In this document: positions 54,687-63,002 of the stretch, piece after piece
Layout: every line of letters begins with the position of its first letter
How positions within the stretch are numbered: the first letter of the stretch is position 1
NCBI GenBank assembly: GCA_022652545.1
Contig: JALCRM010000004.1
Coordinates: forward strand, 62,001-126,000
DNA length: 64,000 bases
Direction: 5' to 3'
From: Lachnospiraceae bacterium
Lineage (GTDB): Bacteria; Bacillota; Clostridia; Lachnospirales; Lachnospiraceae
Position numbers and translations under genes: made by a program
Notes under the pieces: model-generated
Database searches by the model: none
What the model saw: only the letters and a program-made list of their open reading frames with translations
Told to the model about the DNA's origin: nothing

Positions 54687-55835
54687 TTACTGCGCGGCAG
54701 CCTGTTTTGCGCCTATCCCCGTCGTGATCGAGAAATTCAGCATGTTGTTGAGATAGCGTTCGACAGTCTCATAGATCACGATCTTCGGCTGTTCTTCTTC
54801 CAGCTGGGAAAGCGCATAGTTGTAATAAAAGCCTTCATAGACATTGTTGAAGCGCAGCGCCACATAGGGAGCCATCATCGTGGAAAAAGAATCGCCGATG
54901 ATAAAGACCTTGCGGTCGTCTTCCCCGCCGTCGGTGCAGGTGTAGCGGAAAACAGTGAGCGCGTCGTTGTGTTCGCTCGTGATCGCGTGCTCCGCTATTC
55001 CCTCCAGCACGGGGGCCGGATCGTCCTTCAGCTGGTTGCCGAGGTGGAGCAGGCGCGCCAGGTCATATACGGGTACATGGCCGTCCGAACGTTCCACGGT
55101 GGAAAGATCCGGCAGTTCTTCCACATCCAGCGTCTTCAGGAGTTCGCGGGCGCCGATGTAGGACCCCAGGTTGTTCCAGTGTGTATCGTACTTATAGTAG
55201 AGCTGGTCCTGCGGATTGGCTGCCTTGTAATCCTCAATCGTCTCATAAGGGCAGACCACCGTGAGGTCCGTGTTTTTCTGCAGATACTCGACCACCTGGT
55301 CCTCGCGTCCCCGGGAAGTTAGTCTTCCGTAGCTGTCCGGCATATATTCCGCGTATGCGCGCTCCTTGTTCGGGCAGACCATGATGACGAACTGCATGCC
55401 CCTCGAAGAAAGTTCGTCCCTCGCTGCGGTCATGTTCTGCGCGATCTGCTGCAGCTGCTCTTCGGTAAACAGGTTCGTGCCTTCGTAGTCGGCGATGGGA
55501 TCTTCCCCGTTCACCTGGGAGCCCTTGTAGAAGAGCCAGCCCTTTTTGCCTATGATCACGCTGTCCGACTGGGTGCTGTGCAGCACCTTGTATTCCGCAA
55601 GTCCGTTCACAGTGAGCAGCGCGTCGCGGAACGGCAGGTTGTCGCTGAAATAGGATTCAAACAGGTTCGGGTAGGTCGTCAGGGTGGCTGCCGAAAGGAC
55701 CGGCCTCTGGGCGAGCTGCCGGTTCTCGCTGTCTGCGGAGACCGTCATTTTCCCGAATACCGCGGACAGAAGCAGCGGCAACGCGACCGCGGCTGCAAAC
55801 ACCGTTATGTAAAAAACACGTACGGACTTCTTCAT
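54687..55835 (-). CDS. DHHW/AlgX-like SGNH hydrolase-fold protein
   Basis: 382 residues with one N-terminal membrane anchor (about 7-25) and an extracytoplasmic SGNH domain. Catalytic candidates are Ser in VFIIGDSFSTMMAPY and the Asp/His pair in YKYDTHWNNLG, typical of AlgX/AlgJ/DHHW proteins that act in glycan acylation beside MBOAT enzymes. Conserved WLFYKGSQVNGED matches the family. ATG 55835 follows GGAGAGG; a frame start at 55862 is less likely. It lies between MBOAT and ACP, the place of DltD in the dlt operon, and may finish acyl transfer to the final glycan. Confidence 0.88.
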   Translation of the reverse strand: MKKSVRVFYITVFAAAVALPLLLSAVFGKMTVSADSENRQLAQRPVLSAATLTTYPNLFESYFSDNLPFRDALLTVNGLAEYKVLHSTQSDSVIIGKKGWLFYKGSQVNGEDPIADYEGTNLFTEEQLQQIAQNMTAARDELSSRGMQFVIMVCPNKERAYAEYMPDSYGRLTSRGREDQVVEYLQKNTDLTVVCPYETIEDYKAANPQDQLYYKYDTHWNNLGSYIGARELLKTLDVEELPDLSTVERSDGHVPVYDLARLLHLGNQLKDDPAPVLEGIAEHAITSEHNDALTVFRYTCTDGGEDDRKVFIIGDSFSTMMAPYVALRFNNVYEGFYYNYALSQLEEEQPKIVIYETVERYLNNMLNFSITTGIGAKQAAAQ

Positions 55836-55848
55836 TGTGACCTCTCCA

Positions 55849-57255
55849 TCAGAATTTGGCATAGATGAACGGATTGTATGTGTTGCTCGCCATCATGACG
55901 ATGCTGCAGAGCAGAACGCAGAGACAGAACACCGCTTCCGGCATGCTGTTTTTCCAGTCCGCCGTAAGCTTTCTGCAGCGTCCGCACTGCATGACAGACT
56001 GCAGCAGTCCGCAGCCGAGAACGGCAAGTACGCCGGCAATGACCGACTGTGTTGTCAGGATCTGACCCATATGAACGCCCGAAATCGTATATTTCCAGGG
56101 CAGCAGCATGCGGAGCACCATGGCAAAGCCGAACCGCACCGAGCCGACCCGGAAAAACACCCAGCCGATCGTGAAGATCAGTACCGCGTAGATGTGGGAC
56201 AGCACTTTGGATCTGTCGAGTACTTTCTTCAGACCCATGCGCTCGATGATCATAAAGAAGCCGTGATATATGCCCCAGCCGACAAAGTTCCAGCTGGCGC
56301 CGTGCCAAAGGCCCGTCACGGCAAAGACCACGAACAGATTGACGTAGGTGCGGATCTTTCCTCTGCGGTTGCCGCCCAGCGGAATGTACAGATACTCACG
56401 GAACCATGTGCCCAGCGTGATGTGCCAGCGCCTCCAGAACTCCGTGATCGATTTGGAAATATAAGGATAGTTGAAGTTCTCCGGGATGTCGAAGCCCATC
56501 ATCCGGCCTATCCCGATGGCCATATCCGTGTATCCGGAAAAGTCGTAATAGAGTTCCAGCGTATAAAACGCCGCGCCGATCCACGCCTGAGCGCCGTTCA
56601 TATTCGTCACGTCCATGGCGAAGATCACATCTACCGGTTTGGCCAGCACGTTGGCGATGATCACTTTTTTGCCGAGGCCGTAGATGAAGCGGCGGAAGCC
56701 TTCCGCAAAACCGTCCTTCGTCATGACGCGTTCGGTCAGCTGCGCCTCCATCTCGCTGTAGCGCGCGATGGGACCGGACACCAGCCTGGGGAAAAAGGAC
56801 AGGAACAGTGCGAATTTCAGCGGACTCTTCTGCACGGGGAAACGCCCCCTGTACAGGTCGATGATGTAGGTCAGCGCCGAGAAGGTAAAGAATGAAATGC
56901 CGAGAGGCATTCCGAATGTCGTCATCGGAATGGAGGTGTGCAGGATGTGATTGACCGTGTTGATGGCAAAGTTCGCGTACTTGTAATAGCCCAGCAGGCC
57001 GAGGTTGCCGACCAGCGCCAGGATCAGCACCAGTTTCTTCTCCGCACCTGCGCGGGACAGCCAGAGCCCCAGCGCCCAGTTCATCAGGATGGACAGAAGG
57101 AGCAGGACAATGTACTGCGGATCCCCCCACGCGTAGAACAAAAGACTGGCGATGAGCAGCAGGATGTTCTGGTATTTCGGCGGCCGGATCAGAACACACA
57201 GCAGCAGTACGACCGGCATGAATATCCACAGGAACACGAATGAACTGAATGACAT
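55849..57255 (-). CDS. MBOAT family O-acyltransferase (DltB/AlgI-like), first copy
   Basis: 468 residues, 11-12 membrane segments. Core motifs: PLGISFFTFSALTYIIDLYRG, FFPRLVSGPIARYSEM, KSITEFWRRWHITLGTWFRE, YIPLGGNRRG and TGLWHGASWNFVGWGIYHG with the conserved His. Compared with the other MBOAT in the window it is closer to AlgI/PatA-type proteins. Its ATG overlaps the fkbH stop by one base (TGATG), so expression is coupled. It should accept an acyl group from the ACP-bound form made by FkbH and move it across the membrane. Confidence 0.94.
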   Translation of the reverse strand: MSFSSFVFLWIFMPVVLLLCVLIRPPKYQNILLLIASLLFYAWGDPQYIVLLLLSILMNWALGLWLSRAGAEKKLVLILALVGNLGLLGYYKYANFAINTVNHILHTSIPMTTFGMPLGISFFTFSALTYIIDLYRGRFPVQKSPLKFALFLSFFPRLVSGPIARYSEMEAQLTERVMTKDGFAEGFRRFIYGLGKKVIIANVLAKPVDVIFAMDVTNMNGAQAWIGAAFYTLELYYDFSGYTDMAIGIGRMMGFDIPENFNYPYISKSITEFWRRWHITLGTWFREYLYIPLGGNRRGKIRTYVNLFVVFAVTGLWHGASWNFVGWGIYHGFFMIIERMGLKKVLDRSKVLSHIYAVLIFTIGWVFFRVGSVRFGFAMVLRMLLPWKYTISGVHMGQILTTQSVIAGVLAVLGCGLLQSVMQCGRCRKLTADWKNSMPEAVFCLCVLLCSIVMMASNTYNPFIYAKF

Positions 57256-59081
57256 CAGACTACCTCAATGTGGTGATTTTTTCCGGTATATTCCCGGGGT
57301 ATGATAAATTTCCAGGCTGTGTTTCCCTTTGCGTCTCCGCTGATCCTGACAAAGCCCATGTCGGCGTAGAAATCCTTCACCATGCCGTTTCTGGAAGTCG
57401 GATAGTAATAGCCGTAGATCTCGGCAATGCCCTTTTTCCGGCAGGCTGCGACCAGCGCATCCATCATAGCGTATTCCATATCCCGTTTCAAGACGCGGCA
57501 GCTCATGAGCCAGAGATCGATCAGCAGCGCGTGCGTACCCGTTTTCCTGGGAACGGCTCCGCTGCCTTCCTCCGTGACCGTCATAGCTTCGGAACCGACA
57601 ATGACGGATACGATGCCGTTGTCGCCGAACCGGTCAGCCAGGCTGCCGTACAGGGTCACCATCTCCGGATCCTCCGCTGCCTTCCGGATCTCCCCTTCGC
57701 TGTAGCGTTTCGTCGTGAGGTTGAACTGGTTGCTCTTGTTCGTCAGCTGCGTGATGCGGCCGTAAAACATAGGCTCGAAGCTACGGATATGCGCCTTCAT
57801 TTCCAGGGAATCGAGGTATGCCCCGTAGTCCCCGAACGAGGCTTCGGCTTTCTTCCGTGCCGTATTGGCGCGGATCATATCGGTGCGCTTTGCATCGTCT
57901 TCCGACAGGGAGATCACTTCAAAATAAGCCGCATGATCCAGGATACGGATGAAATTCTCCGGCGCCGTCATTTCAGGCACGGCTGCCTCCGGCACCTGCT
58001 GCCGCACGATCTCCCGCTCCGCCGGGTTGTCATCCACAAAGACCATGGCCTCGGGCAGAATATTCATATCCTCCGCGATCGCGGTGAGATTTCTGCTCTT
58101 CGGCTCCCAGTTGGCCCGGATGTCCGCGAAGTCTTCCGGGTGCAGCGCCCCGGACGGATGGCGCAGGCCGGCGAGCGCGTTGGCTTCATCGTTCTTGGAA
58201 TCCACCGTCAGGAGCACGCCGATCTCCTTGAGTTCCTTCAGGTATTTCTGGAATTCCAGGTAGACCTGCCCCATGGAGGTCTCTTTTCCGATCTCCAGTT
58301 TTTCAGGGCCGTCATCCCCGACGACACCGCCCCACAGGGTGTTGTCCAGATCCAGCGCCAGCGCCTTTTTATTCCGCCCGTACAGGGCCTTGACGATGGC
58401 TGCGATATTGTAGGCCAGCGCCGGGATCGCCTGCATGCACATCGCGTATTTGTACATGTTCCAGTAAGCATCGTCCGAAAAAGCATCCAGTCCGTACTGC
58501 GCCGCGATATAGTTCAGGTCACAGAGAAGGAAGCCGGCATGCGTGTCGGCGTACTCCGCCAGTTTTTCATTGAGCCTGTTCACAAACCGCACGCGTCCCC
58601 TGATGTCGGACGCTTCGCGGTTTCCCATGATACGGCAGGCGGGGTATTCAAAGTTGTTCTGGATCACGGGGCAGGAAAACCTTTCCGACAGTTTTTCCCA
58701 GACGGTGCGCCAGTCAGCGAAGACCTTGTCCGGGAGCGCCGCAGCTTCTTCCTTCGGCATGGCCGGGGAGGGCAGTTCGCCGCGCATTTCCAGATTGCGG
58801 CAGGATGTCTGGATATAGATGATATCGGGCGCGAAGGCATCCAGCTCTGCGTTGCCAAACACGGCATCCTCGTAAAAGCGGTCGTACTCCGATTCCCAGA
58901 AATCCGCTTCGATCCCCTGCTGCAGCAGAAAAAGATCCGTCATGCGGACCACGTCGTGCGTCGTCGAGCCTCCGAGGAACGCGATCTTCCTGCGCATCCT
59001 GGAAGTGCCGTCCGCCAGCAGTTCCCGACGGATCTTTTTGGAGTTTTTTAAAAGTTCGTCTGCGTCAAACGGATAAAACAT
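57255..59081 (-). CDS. FkbH-like HAD-superfamily (HAD-IIIC) enzyme
   Basis: 608 residues. An SGNH-like N-terminal domain (about 30-200; FLGGSTTHDVVRM) is followed by a HAD phosphatase-like domain with ALDLDNTLWGGVVGDDG (catalytic Asp244 and Asp246), TVDSKNDEANALAGL and VFVDDNPAEREIV, and a GNAT-like C-terminus (about 440-600, ADMGFVRISGDAKGNTAWKF). FkbH proteins take a phosphoglyceryl group from 1,3-bisphosphoglycerate and load D-glyceryl onto an acyl carrier protein. Here it is the first gene of an ACP/MBOAT/SGNH operon, so the loaded group is probably destined for a surface glycan. ATG 59081 follows GAGG; an earlier frame start at 59138 is not supported. Confidence 0.93.
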   Translation of the reverse strand: MFYPFDADELLKNSKKIRRELLADGTSRMRRKIAFLGGSTTHDVVRMTDLFLLQQGIEADFWESEYDRFYEDAVFGNAELDAFAPDIIYIQTSCRNLEMRGELPSPAMPKEEAAALPDKVFADWRTVWEKLSERFSCPVIQNNFEYPACRIMGNREASDIRGRVRFVNRLNEKLAEYADTHAGFLLCDLNYIAAQYGLDAFSDDAYWNMYKYAMCMQAIPALAYNIAAIVKALYGRNKKALALDLDNTLWGGVVGDDGPEKLEIGKETSMGQVYLEFQKYLKELKEIGVLLTVDSKNDEANALAGLRHPSGALHPEDFADIRANWEPKSRNLTAIAEDMNILPEAMVFVDDNPAEREIVRQQVPEAAVPEMTAPENFIRILDHAAYFEVISLSEDDAKRTDMIRANTARKKAEASFGDYGAYLDSLEMKAHIRSFEPMFYGRITQLTNKSNQFNLTTKRYSEGEIRKAAEDPEMVTLYGSLADRFGDNGIVSVIVGSEAMTVTEEGSGAVPRKTGTHALLIDLWLMSCRVLKRDMEYAMMDALVAACRKKGIAEIYGYYYPTSRNGMVKDFYADMGFVRISGDAKGNTAWKFIIPREYTGKNHHIEVV

Positions 59082-59154
59082 TCCGATACCTCTTTGCAAA
59101 GCCTGTTGCTTTCTGCCGCGGACAGCCTTTGTCCGCACTTTTATATATCAGTTT

Positions 59155-59163
59155 ATTATAGCA
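59155..59163 (-). promoter_or_regulatory. Extended -10 promoter of the fkbH operon
   Basis: TGCTATAAT on minus, 74 bases ahead of the fkbH ATG; same element as at 11646, 39836 and 46781. No consensus -35. Confidence 0.82.
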
Positions 59164-59211
59164 GGATATCGCGTACCGGCGGTCACGAAAATTCCGCGGA
59201 AACAGCCGCAG

Positions 59212-59242
59212 AAAAGGAACCGGGCGATTCCGCCCGGTTCCC
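59212..59242 (-). terminator. Intrinsic terminator after the heptad-repeat lipoprotein gene
   Basis: On minus GGAACCGGGCG pairs with CGCCCGGTTCC around a GAAT loop, followed by TTTTCT. It separates the MMPL-lipoprotein unit from the fkbH promoter. Confidence 0.88.
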
Positions 59243-59279
59243 CTCTATGCTGCCGCAGTGCCGTCCGCCGGTCCCGGTA

Positions 59280-62200
59280 TCAGTCTCCCGAATCCGACGA
59301 AGTGATCGCACCTGTCTTGTAAATGAATCTGACATCGTTTACCGTGTCGTCCGCGGAGCCGTCGCTCCCCTGCCCATCCATCGCTTCGGTGAAGGTACTG
59401 TAATCTTTGCCTGCCTGTGCCACCGCATTGATGCGGTCAACGACCTCCGTGACATTGTCCCCGAACAGCTCCGTGAGCTTTTTGATCCCTTCATTGTCCA
59501 GTTTCAGCATCCCGTCCAGCAGAGACTGTGCGCCGCTGTCCAGAGTGTCGACTCCGTCGTTCAGCGTGACCGTGCCGCTCAGGAGATCGCCCGCACCGCT
59601 GTCCAGGTCACCTGCGCCGGAAGCCAGCGTGCCCGCGCCGCTGTCCAGGTCCTGCGTACCCTTCAGCAGGTCTCCTGCACCGCTGTCCAGATCCTGCGTG
59701 CCCTTCTGCAGATCGCCCGCGCCGCTGTTCAGGCTGGCTGCGCCGCCTGCCGCCTCGGATGCGCCGGAGGCCAGAGTACCTGCGCCGTTCTGCAGATCGC
59801 CTGCACCCGAAGCCAGCGTGCCCGCACCGCTCTCAAGGTCGCCCGCGCCGGAGGCCAGTTTGCCTGCGCCACTCTGCACATCCCCTGCGCCGGAAGCCAG
59901 CTTGTCCGCACCGCTCACGAGATCGGAAGCCCCGCTGTCGAGACTGCCGGCACCCGATGCCAGTTTTGACGTGCCCGCTTTCAGCGTGCCCGCACCGGAG
60001 CTGAGACTCGAAGCACCCGATGCCAGCTGTGATGCACCGGAAGCCACATCCGATGCCCCGGAATTCAGCTGTTTTATACCGCTAACCAGTTTTGCGGACT
60101 GACTGTCGAGCTGTGCCAGCCCGGCGTCAATGCCGTAGCTCAGTTTATAGAGGTCGCCGGAGGTAAGCGAGGCCTCCATCTGCTGGATGCCTGCCGCTGC
60201 CGTTGTAAGCGCGCCCTTCACCGATTTCAGTATGACGATGGCTGCCGTGTCATCCGTACAGATTGTATCCAGTTCATCGCGCAGGTTTTTGCATTTTGAA
60301 AGAAAGACCTGGGCGGAGGAATAGCCTCCCCGGAGCGCTGCCAGAGAAGTCTCGTAGCTTTCCTTCTCGACAGCTGCGGCATATGTCGCAGCCGCCTGCT
60401 TATAGTCTGCCGTTGCCTCTTCCACTGCTTTCTTTTTGGCATCGACGTCGCTGACTGCCGCCGCCAGTTCGGATTCCGAGACCGCCGCTGTCGTCCTTGT
60501 GACCGTCGTTTTCTCCACGACAGCTTCCTTTGTCTTCGCGGCCTTCTTTGTGGTTTCCGCTGCTTCGCCGTCGCTCCCGGTGACGTCCTGCCCTTCGTCT
60601 GCTGCGGGATCCGCCGTGCCGCTGTCATCCGCCGCCGGTGTGACCGCCTGCGAGTCATCCGTCGCCGGCGCAGTTGCCTGCGAATCATCCGCCGCCGGTG
60701 TTGTCGCCTGTGAGTCATCCGCCGCCGGTGTTGTCGCCTGTGAGTCATCCGCTGCCGGTGCGGTTGCCTGCGAGTCATCCGCCGCCGGTGCAGCCGCCTG
60801 TGAGTCATCCGCTGCCGCTGCAGTCGTCTGCGTATCGTCCGCCGCAGGTGCGGCTGCTTCCTGGGCCTGCGCACTTTCTTCCTCTGCTGTGACATCCGGG
60901 CTGACGGCCGCATCCGCTGCCGGTGCTTCGAGCACGATATCCCCGGACTCATTCGTGCTGGTCGTCGTCTCCGTTGTCGTGGTCTTCTGCGCCTTCAGGT
61001 TCGCCAGCGTCGCAACAGCCGCGTTATAGGCTGCCTCCGCGTCCGTCAGATTCTGGTAGCTGCTGTCCATACTGCTCTTGGCCACGGAAGAAGCCGGCAC
61101 AGCAGAGAGCGCTGCGATCTTTGCCTGCAGGTCGCTTTCACTCTCGCTGGCGGAAGTCGCCGCATCCGAGATCACCCCTAGCTCGCCTTCCGCTTTGACC
61201 GCTGTGTCCGCGGAATCCTGCATTTTGGAGATCGCCGTATTGAGTGCTCCTACTGCCGTCGTGGTCCCGCTGTCGGTACCGTCTGTGATGCCGGTCCGTA
61301 TTTTGTCCAGTCCTCCTGCCAGCGTAGAGGTAAGCGCGGTAAACAGGGTATGCGAATAGGACGAAAGCGTTGCTGTGGACGAGGGAAGTGTCTCCGTACT
61401 GCTCTGAAGCTGCGCCGCACCTTCTGCGACTTTTCCCGCGCCTGCAGCGAGAGTGCTGCTCCCGCTCGCAAGAGAGGCAGCTCCTCCGGCGACTTCTCCG
61501 GCACCGCTGTCCACTTCACCTGCGCCCGAAAGCAGGGAAGACGTGCCGCTCTTGAGCGTCTGTGTGCCTGCCGCCAGGGAATCGGCGCCGCTCTTTAAGG
61601 TATCGGTCCCGCTCTTCAGGGTATCCGCGCCGCTCTTTAAGGTATCGGTCCCGCTCTTCAGGGTATCCGCGCCGCTCTTCAGGGAATCCATCCCGTTCTT
61701 CAGGGTCTGTGCGCCGTCCGCCAGACTCTGTGTTCCGTCCGCCAGACTCTGCGTCCCGCTTTTCAGCGTATCGGCACCGCTCTTCAGGTCAGAGGTCCCG
61801 TTCTTCAGATCGGAGGCGCCGTTCACCAGTTTGTCCGCGCCTTCCTTCATGTCCGAGGTACCGCTCTTCAGATCGGAGGTCCCGTCTTTCAGCTTCTGTG
61901 CGCCGTCCTGCAGCTTTGACGTGCCGTCCTTCAGGTCAGAGGTGCCGCTCTTCAGATCTTTTGTCCCGTCCACCAGGGCGTCCGTACCGCTCTGCAGGTC
62001 GTCCAGCTTGTCCGTCAGGCTCGATGTGTCTACGCTGTCCGTCAGGTTGATGTCGCTCAGTACATTGCTGGAAGCCATGGTCATCGTCATATCCAGCGAA
62101 AAATCCTTTACATCCGCTTCGATCTCCACGTACTCCGGAATGTTCATGTCCTCGAGTTTTTTCCTGGCTTCCTTATCGGTGGCCTTGCTCACAAGGCTGT

Positions 62201-62975
62201 CCCAGTCCAGGCTGTCCTTCAGCCCGGGGAACGCGACTCCCATCACGATGTTGTTGCTGCCTTCGGAAAGGATGCGTCCGTTTGTCACGCTGACATTGCT
62301 GAATGTATCCGAAGGCAGGACGGCGCCGCTCATCATGGCAAAGGGCACCTTGATCTCGGTCTCTTTCCCGTCGATCTTCACCTTTTCGGTCTGGCTGTTT
62401 TCATAGTCAAAACGTATCGTCACATGGCCGCTTTTGCCGGCCAGGTCCTCCGGGGATATTTCCTTCCCGTCCAGTTTATAGGACATCTTCACCTGCACGG
62501 GAAGTGTTTTGGAAGTGGTGCCCTGGTAATAGATATCCGCACCGTCTGCCTGCCAGGTGATCGTTCCGTCGCTGTTCTTTGTATAATCGCCGTAGCCGTT
62601 CACATTCTGGATGTCGCTGAGGTCTGTCCTGTCCTTCAGTTCGTCAGAACCGTCCTTGTTCTTCACCTGGTCGCTGACGATCACCTTCTGCGGACTGCCT
62701 GCCGCATCCGATATGACATATACTGTTTCGCTTTTGCCGCTCGTGCTGCTGTGCGAGGGAGTGACCTGCGCCATCGCCTCTTCCAGTACCGCACTGCTGT
62801 CCGAAGATGCCGAAGCGGAGCTTTCCTCCGTGGCTGCCGCAGCCGACCCGGCCGTCGAAGCACCGGTGTTTCCGGAAACCGCGCCGCACCCGAACAGCGA
62901 GAAGCTCATTGTTACCGTGAGCAGCACGCTGAGAAGTTTTGCTGATTTACCAACTGCAAGATTCCATCTTTTCAT
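59280..62975 (-). CDS. Giant heptad-repeat lipoprotein (x-x-x-Leu-x-x-Gly repeats)
   Basis: 1231 residues from ATG 62975 (GGAGGA eight bases upstream). Lipoprotein signal peptide with lipobox LFGC (Cys30), an Ala/Ser linker, a beta-rich N-domain (about 90-320), a first block of LKSGTSDL-type heptads (about 325-560), a coiled-coil middle with a run of DDSQATAPAA decapeptides (about 720-800), and a second heptad block (about 985-1160). The heptads match the x-x-x-Leu-x-x-Gly pattern found in YhgE/Pip-type and RND-associated proteins; such rods can extend across the wall. It is 27 bases past the MMPL gene and probably works with it. Repeats are extended by several recent tandem duplications. Confidence 0.9.
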   Translation of the reverse strand: MKRWNLAVGKSAKLLSVLLTVTMSFSLFGCGAVSGNTGASTAGSAAAATEESSASASSDSSAVLEEAMAQVTPSHSSTSGKSETVYVISDAAGSPQKVIVSDQVKNKDGSDELKDRTDLSDIQNVNGYGDYTKNSDGTITWQADGADIYYQGTTSKTLPVQVKMSYKLDGKEISPEDLAGKSGHVTIRFDYENSQTEKVKIDGKETEIKVPFAMMSGAVLPSDTFSNVSVTNGRILSEGSNNIVMGVAFPGLKDSLDWDSLVSKATDKEARKKLEDMNIPEYVEIEADVKDFSLDMTMTMASSNVLSDINLTDSVDTSSLTDKLDDLQSGTDALVDGTKDLKSGTSDLKDGTSKLQDGAQKLKDGTSDLKSGTSDMKEGADKLVNGASDLKNGTSDLKSGADTLKSGTQSLADGTQSLADGAQTLKNGMDSLKSGADTLKSGTDTLKSGADTLKSGTDTLKSGADSLAAGTQTLKSGTSSLLSGAGEVDSGAGEVAGGAASLASGSSTLAAGAGKVAEGAAQLQSSTETLPSSTATLSSYSHTLFTALTSTLAGGLDKIRTGITDGTDSGTTTAVGALNTAISKMQDSADTAVKAEGELGVISDAATSASESESDLQAKIAALSAVPASSVAKSSMDSSYQNLTDAEAAYNAAVATLANLKAQKTTTTETTTSTNESGDIVLEAPAADAAVSPDVTAEEESAQAQEAAAPAADDTQTTAAAADDSQAAAPAADDSQATAPAADDSQATTPAADDSQATTPAADDSQATAPATDDSQAVTPAADDSGTADPAADEGQDVTGSDGEAAETTKKAAKTKEAVVEKTTVTRTTAAVSESELAAAVSDVDAKKKAVEEATADYKQAAATYAAAVEKESYETSLAALRGGYSSAQVFLSKCKNLRDELDTICTDDTAAIVILKSVKGALTTAAAGIQQMEASLTSGDLYKLSYGIDAGLAQLDSQSAKLVSGIKQLNSGASDVASGASQLASGASSLSSGAGTLKAGTSKLASGAGSLDSGASDLVSGADKLASGAGDVQSGAGKLASGAGDLESGAGTLASGAGDLQNGAGTLASGASEAAGGAASLNSGAGDLQKGTQDLDSGAGDLLKGTQDLDSGAGTLASGAGDLDSGAGDLLSGTVTLNDGVDTLDSGAQSLLDGMLKLDNEGIKKLTELFGDNVTEVVDRINAVAQAGKDYSTFTEAMDGQGSDGSADDTVNDVRFIYKTGAITSSDSGD
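60631..60840 (-). repeat. Seven 30-bp tandem repeats in the lipoprotein gene
   Basis: Seven contiguous 30-base units encode DDSQ(A/V)(T/A)xPAA-type decapeptides. The units at 60691-60720 and 60721-60750 are identical, which points to recent slippage. Contiguous units without spacers rule out a CRISPR array. Confidence 0.92.
61585..61668 (-). repeat. Two identical 42-bp tandem units in the heptad block
   Basis: 61585-61626 and 61627-61668 are identical, each encoding two heptads (ADTLKSGTDTLKSG). They show expansion of the rod by 14 residues at a time. Confidence 0.92.
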
Positions 62976-63002
62976 GATCAATTCCTCCGTTTTGAACTGT
63001 TT

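Noticed and set aside
57249-59051. 600-residue plus-strand open frame
   Set aside because: Antisense to fkbH, whose HAD motifs are intact on minus.
60631-60840. 30-bp repeats considered as a CRISPR array
   Set aside because: Same reason: contiguous coding units inside a lipoprotein gene.
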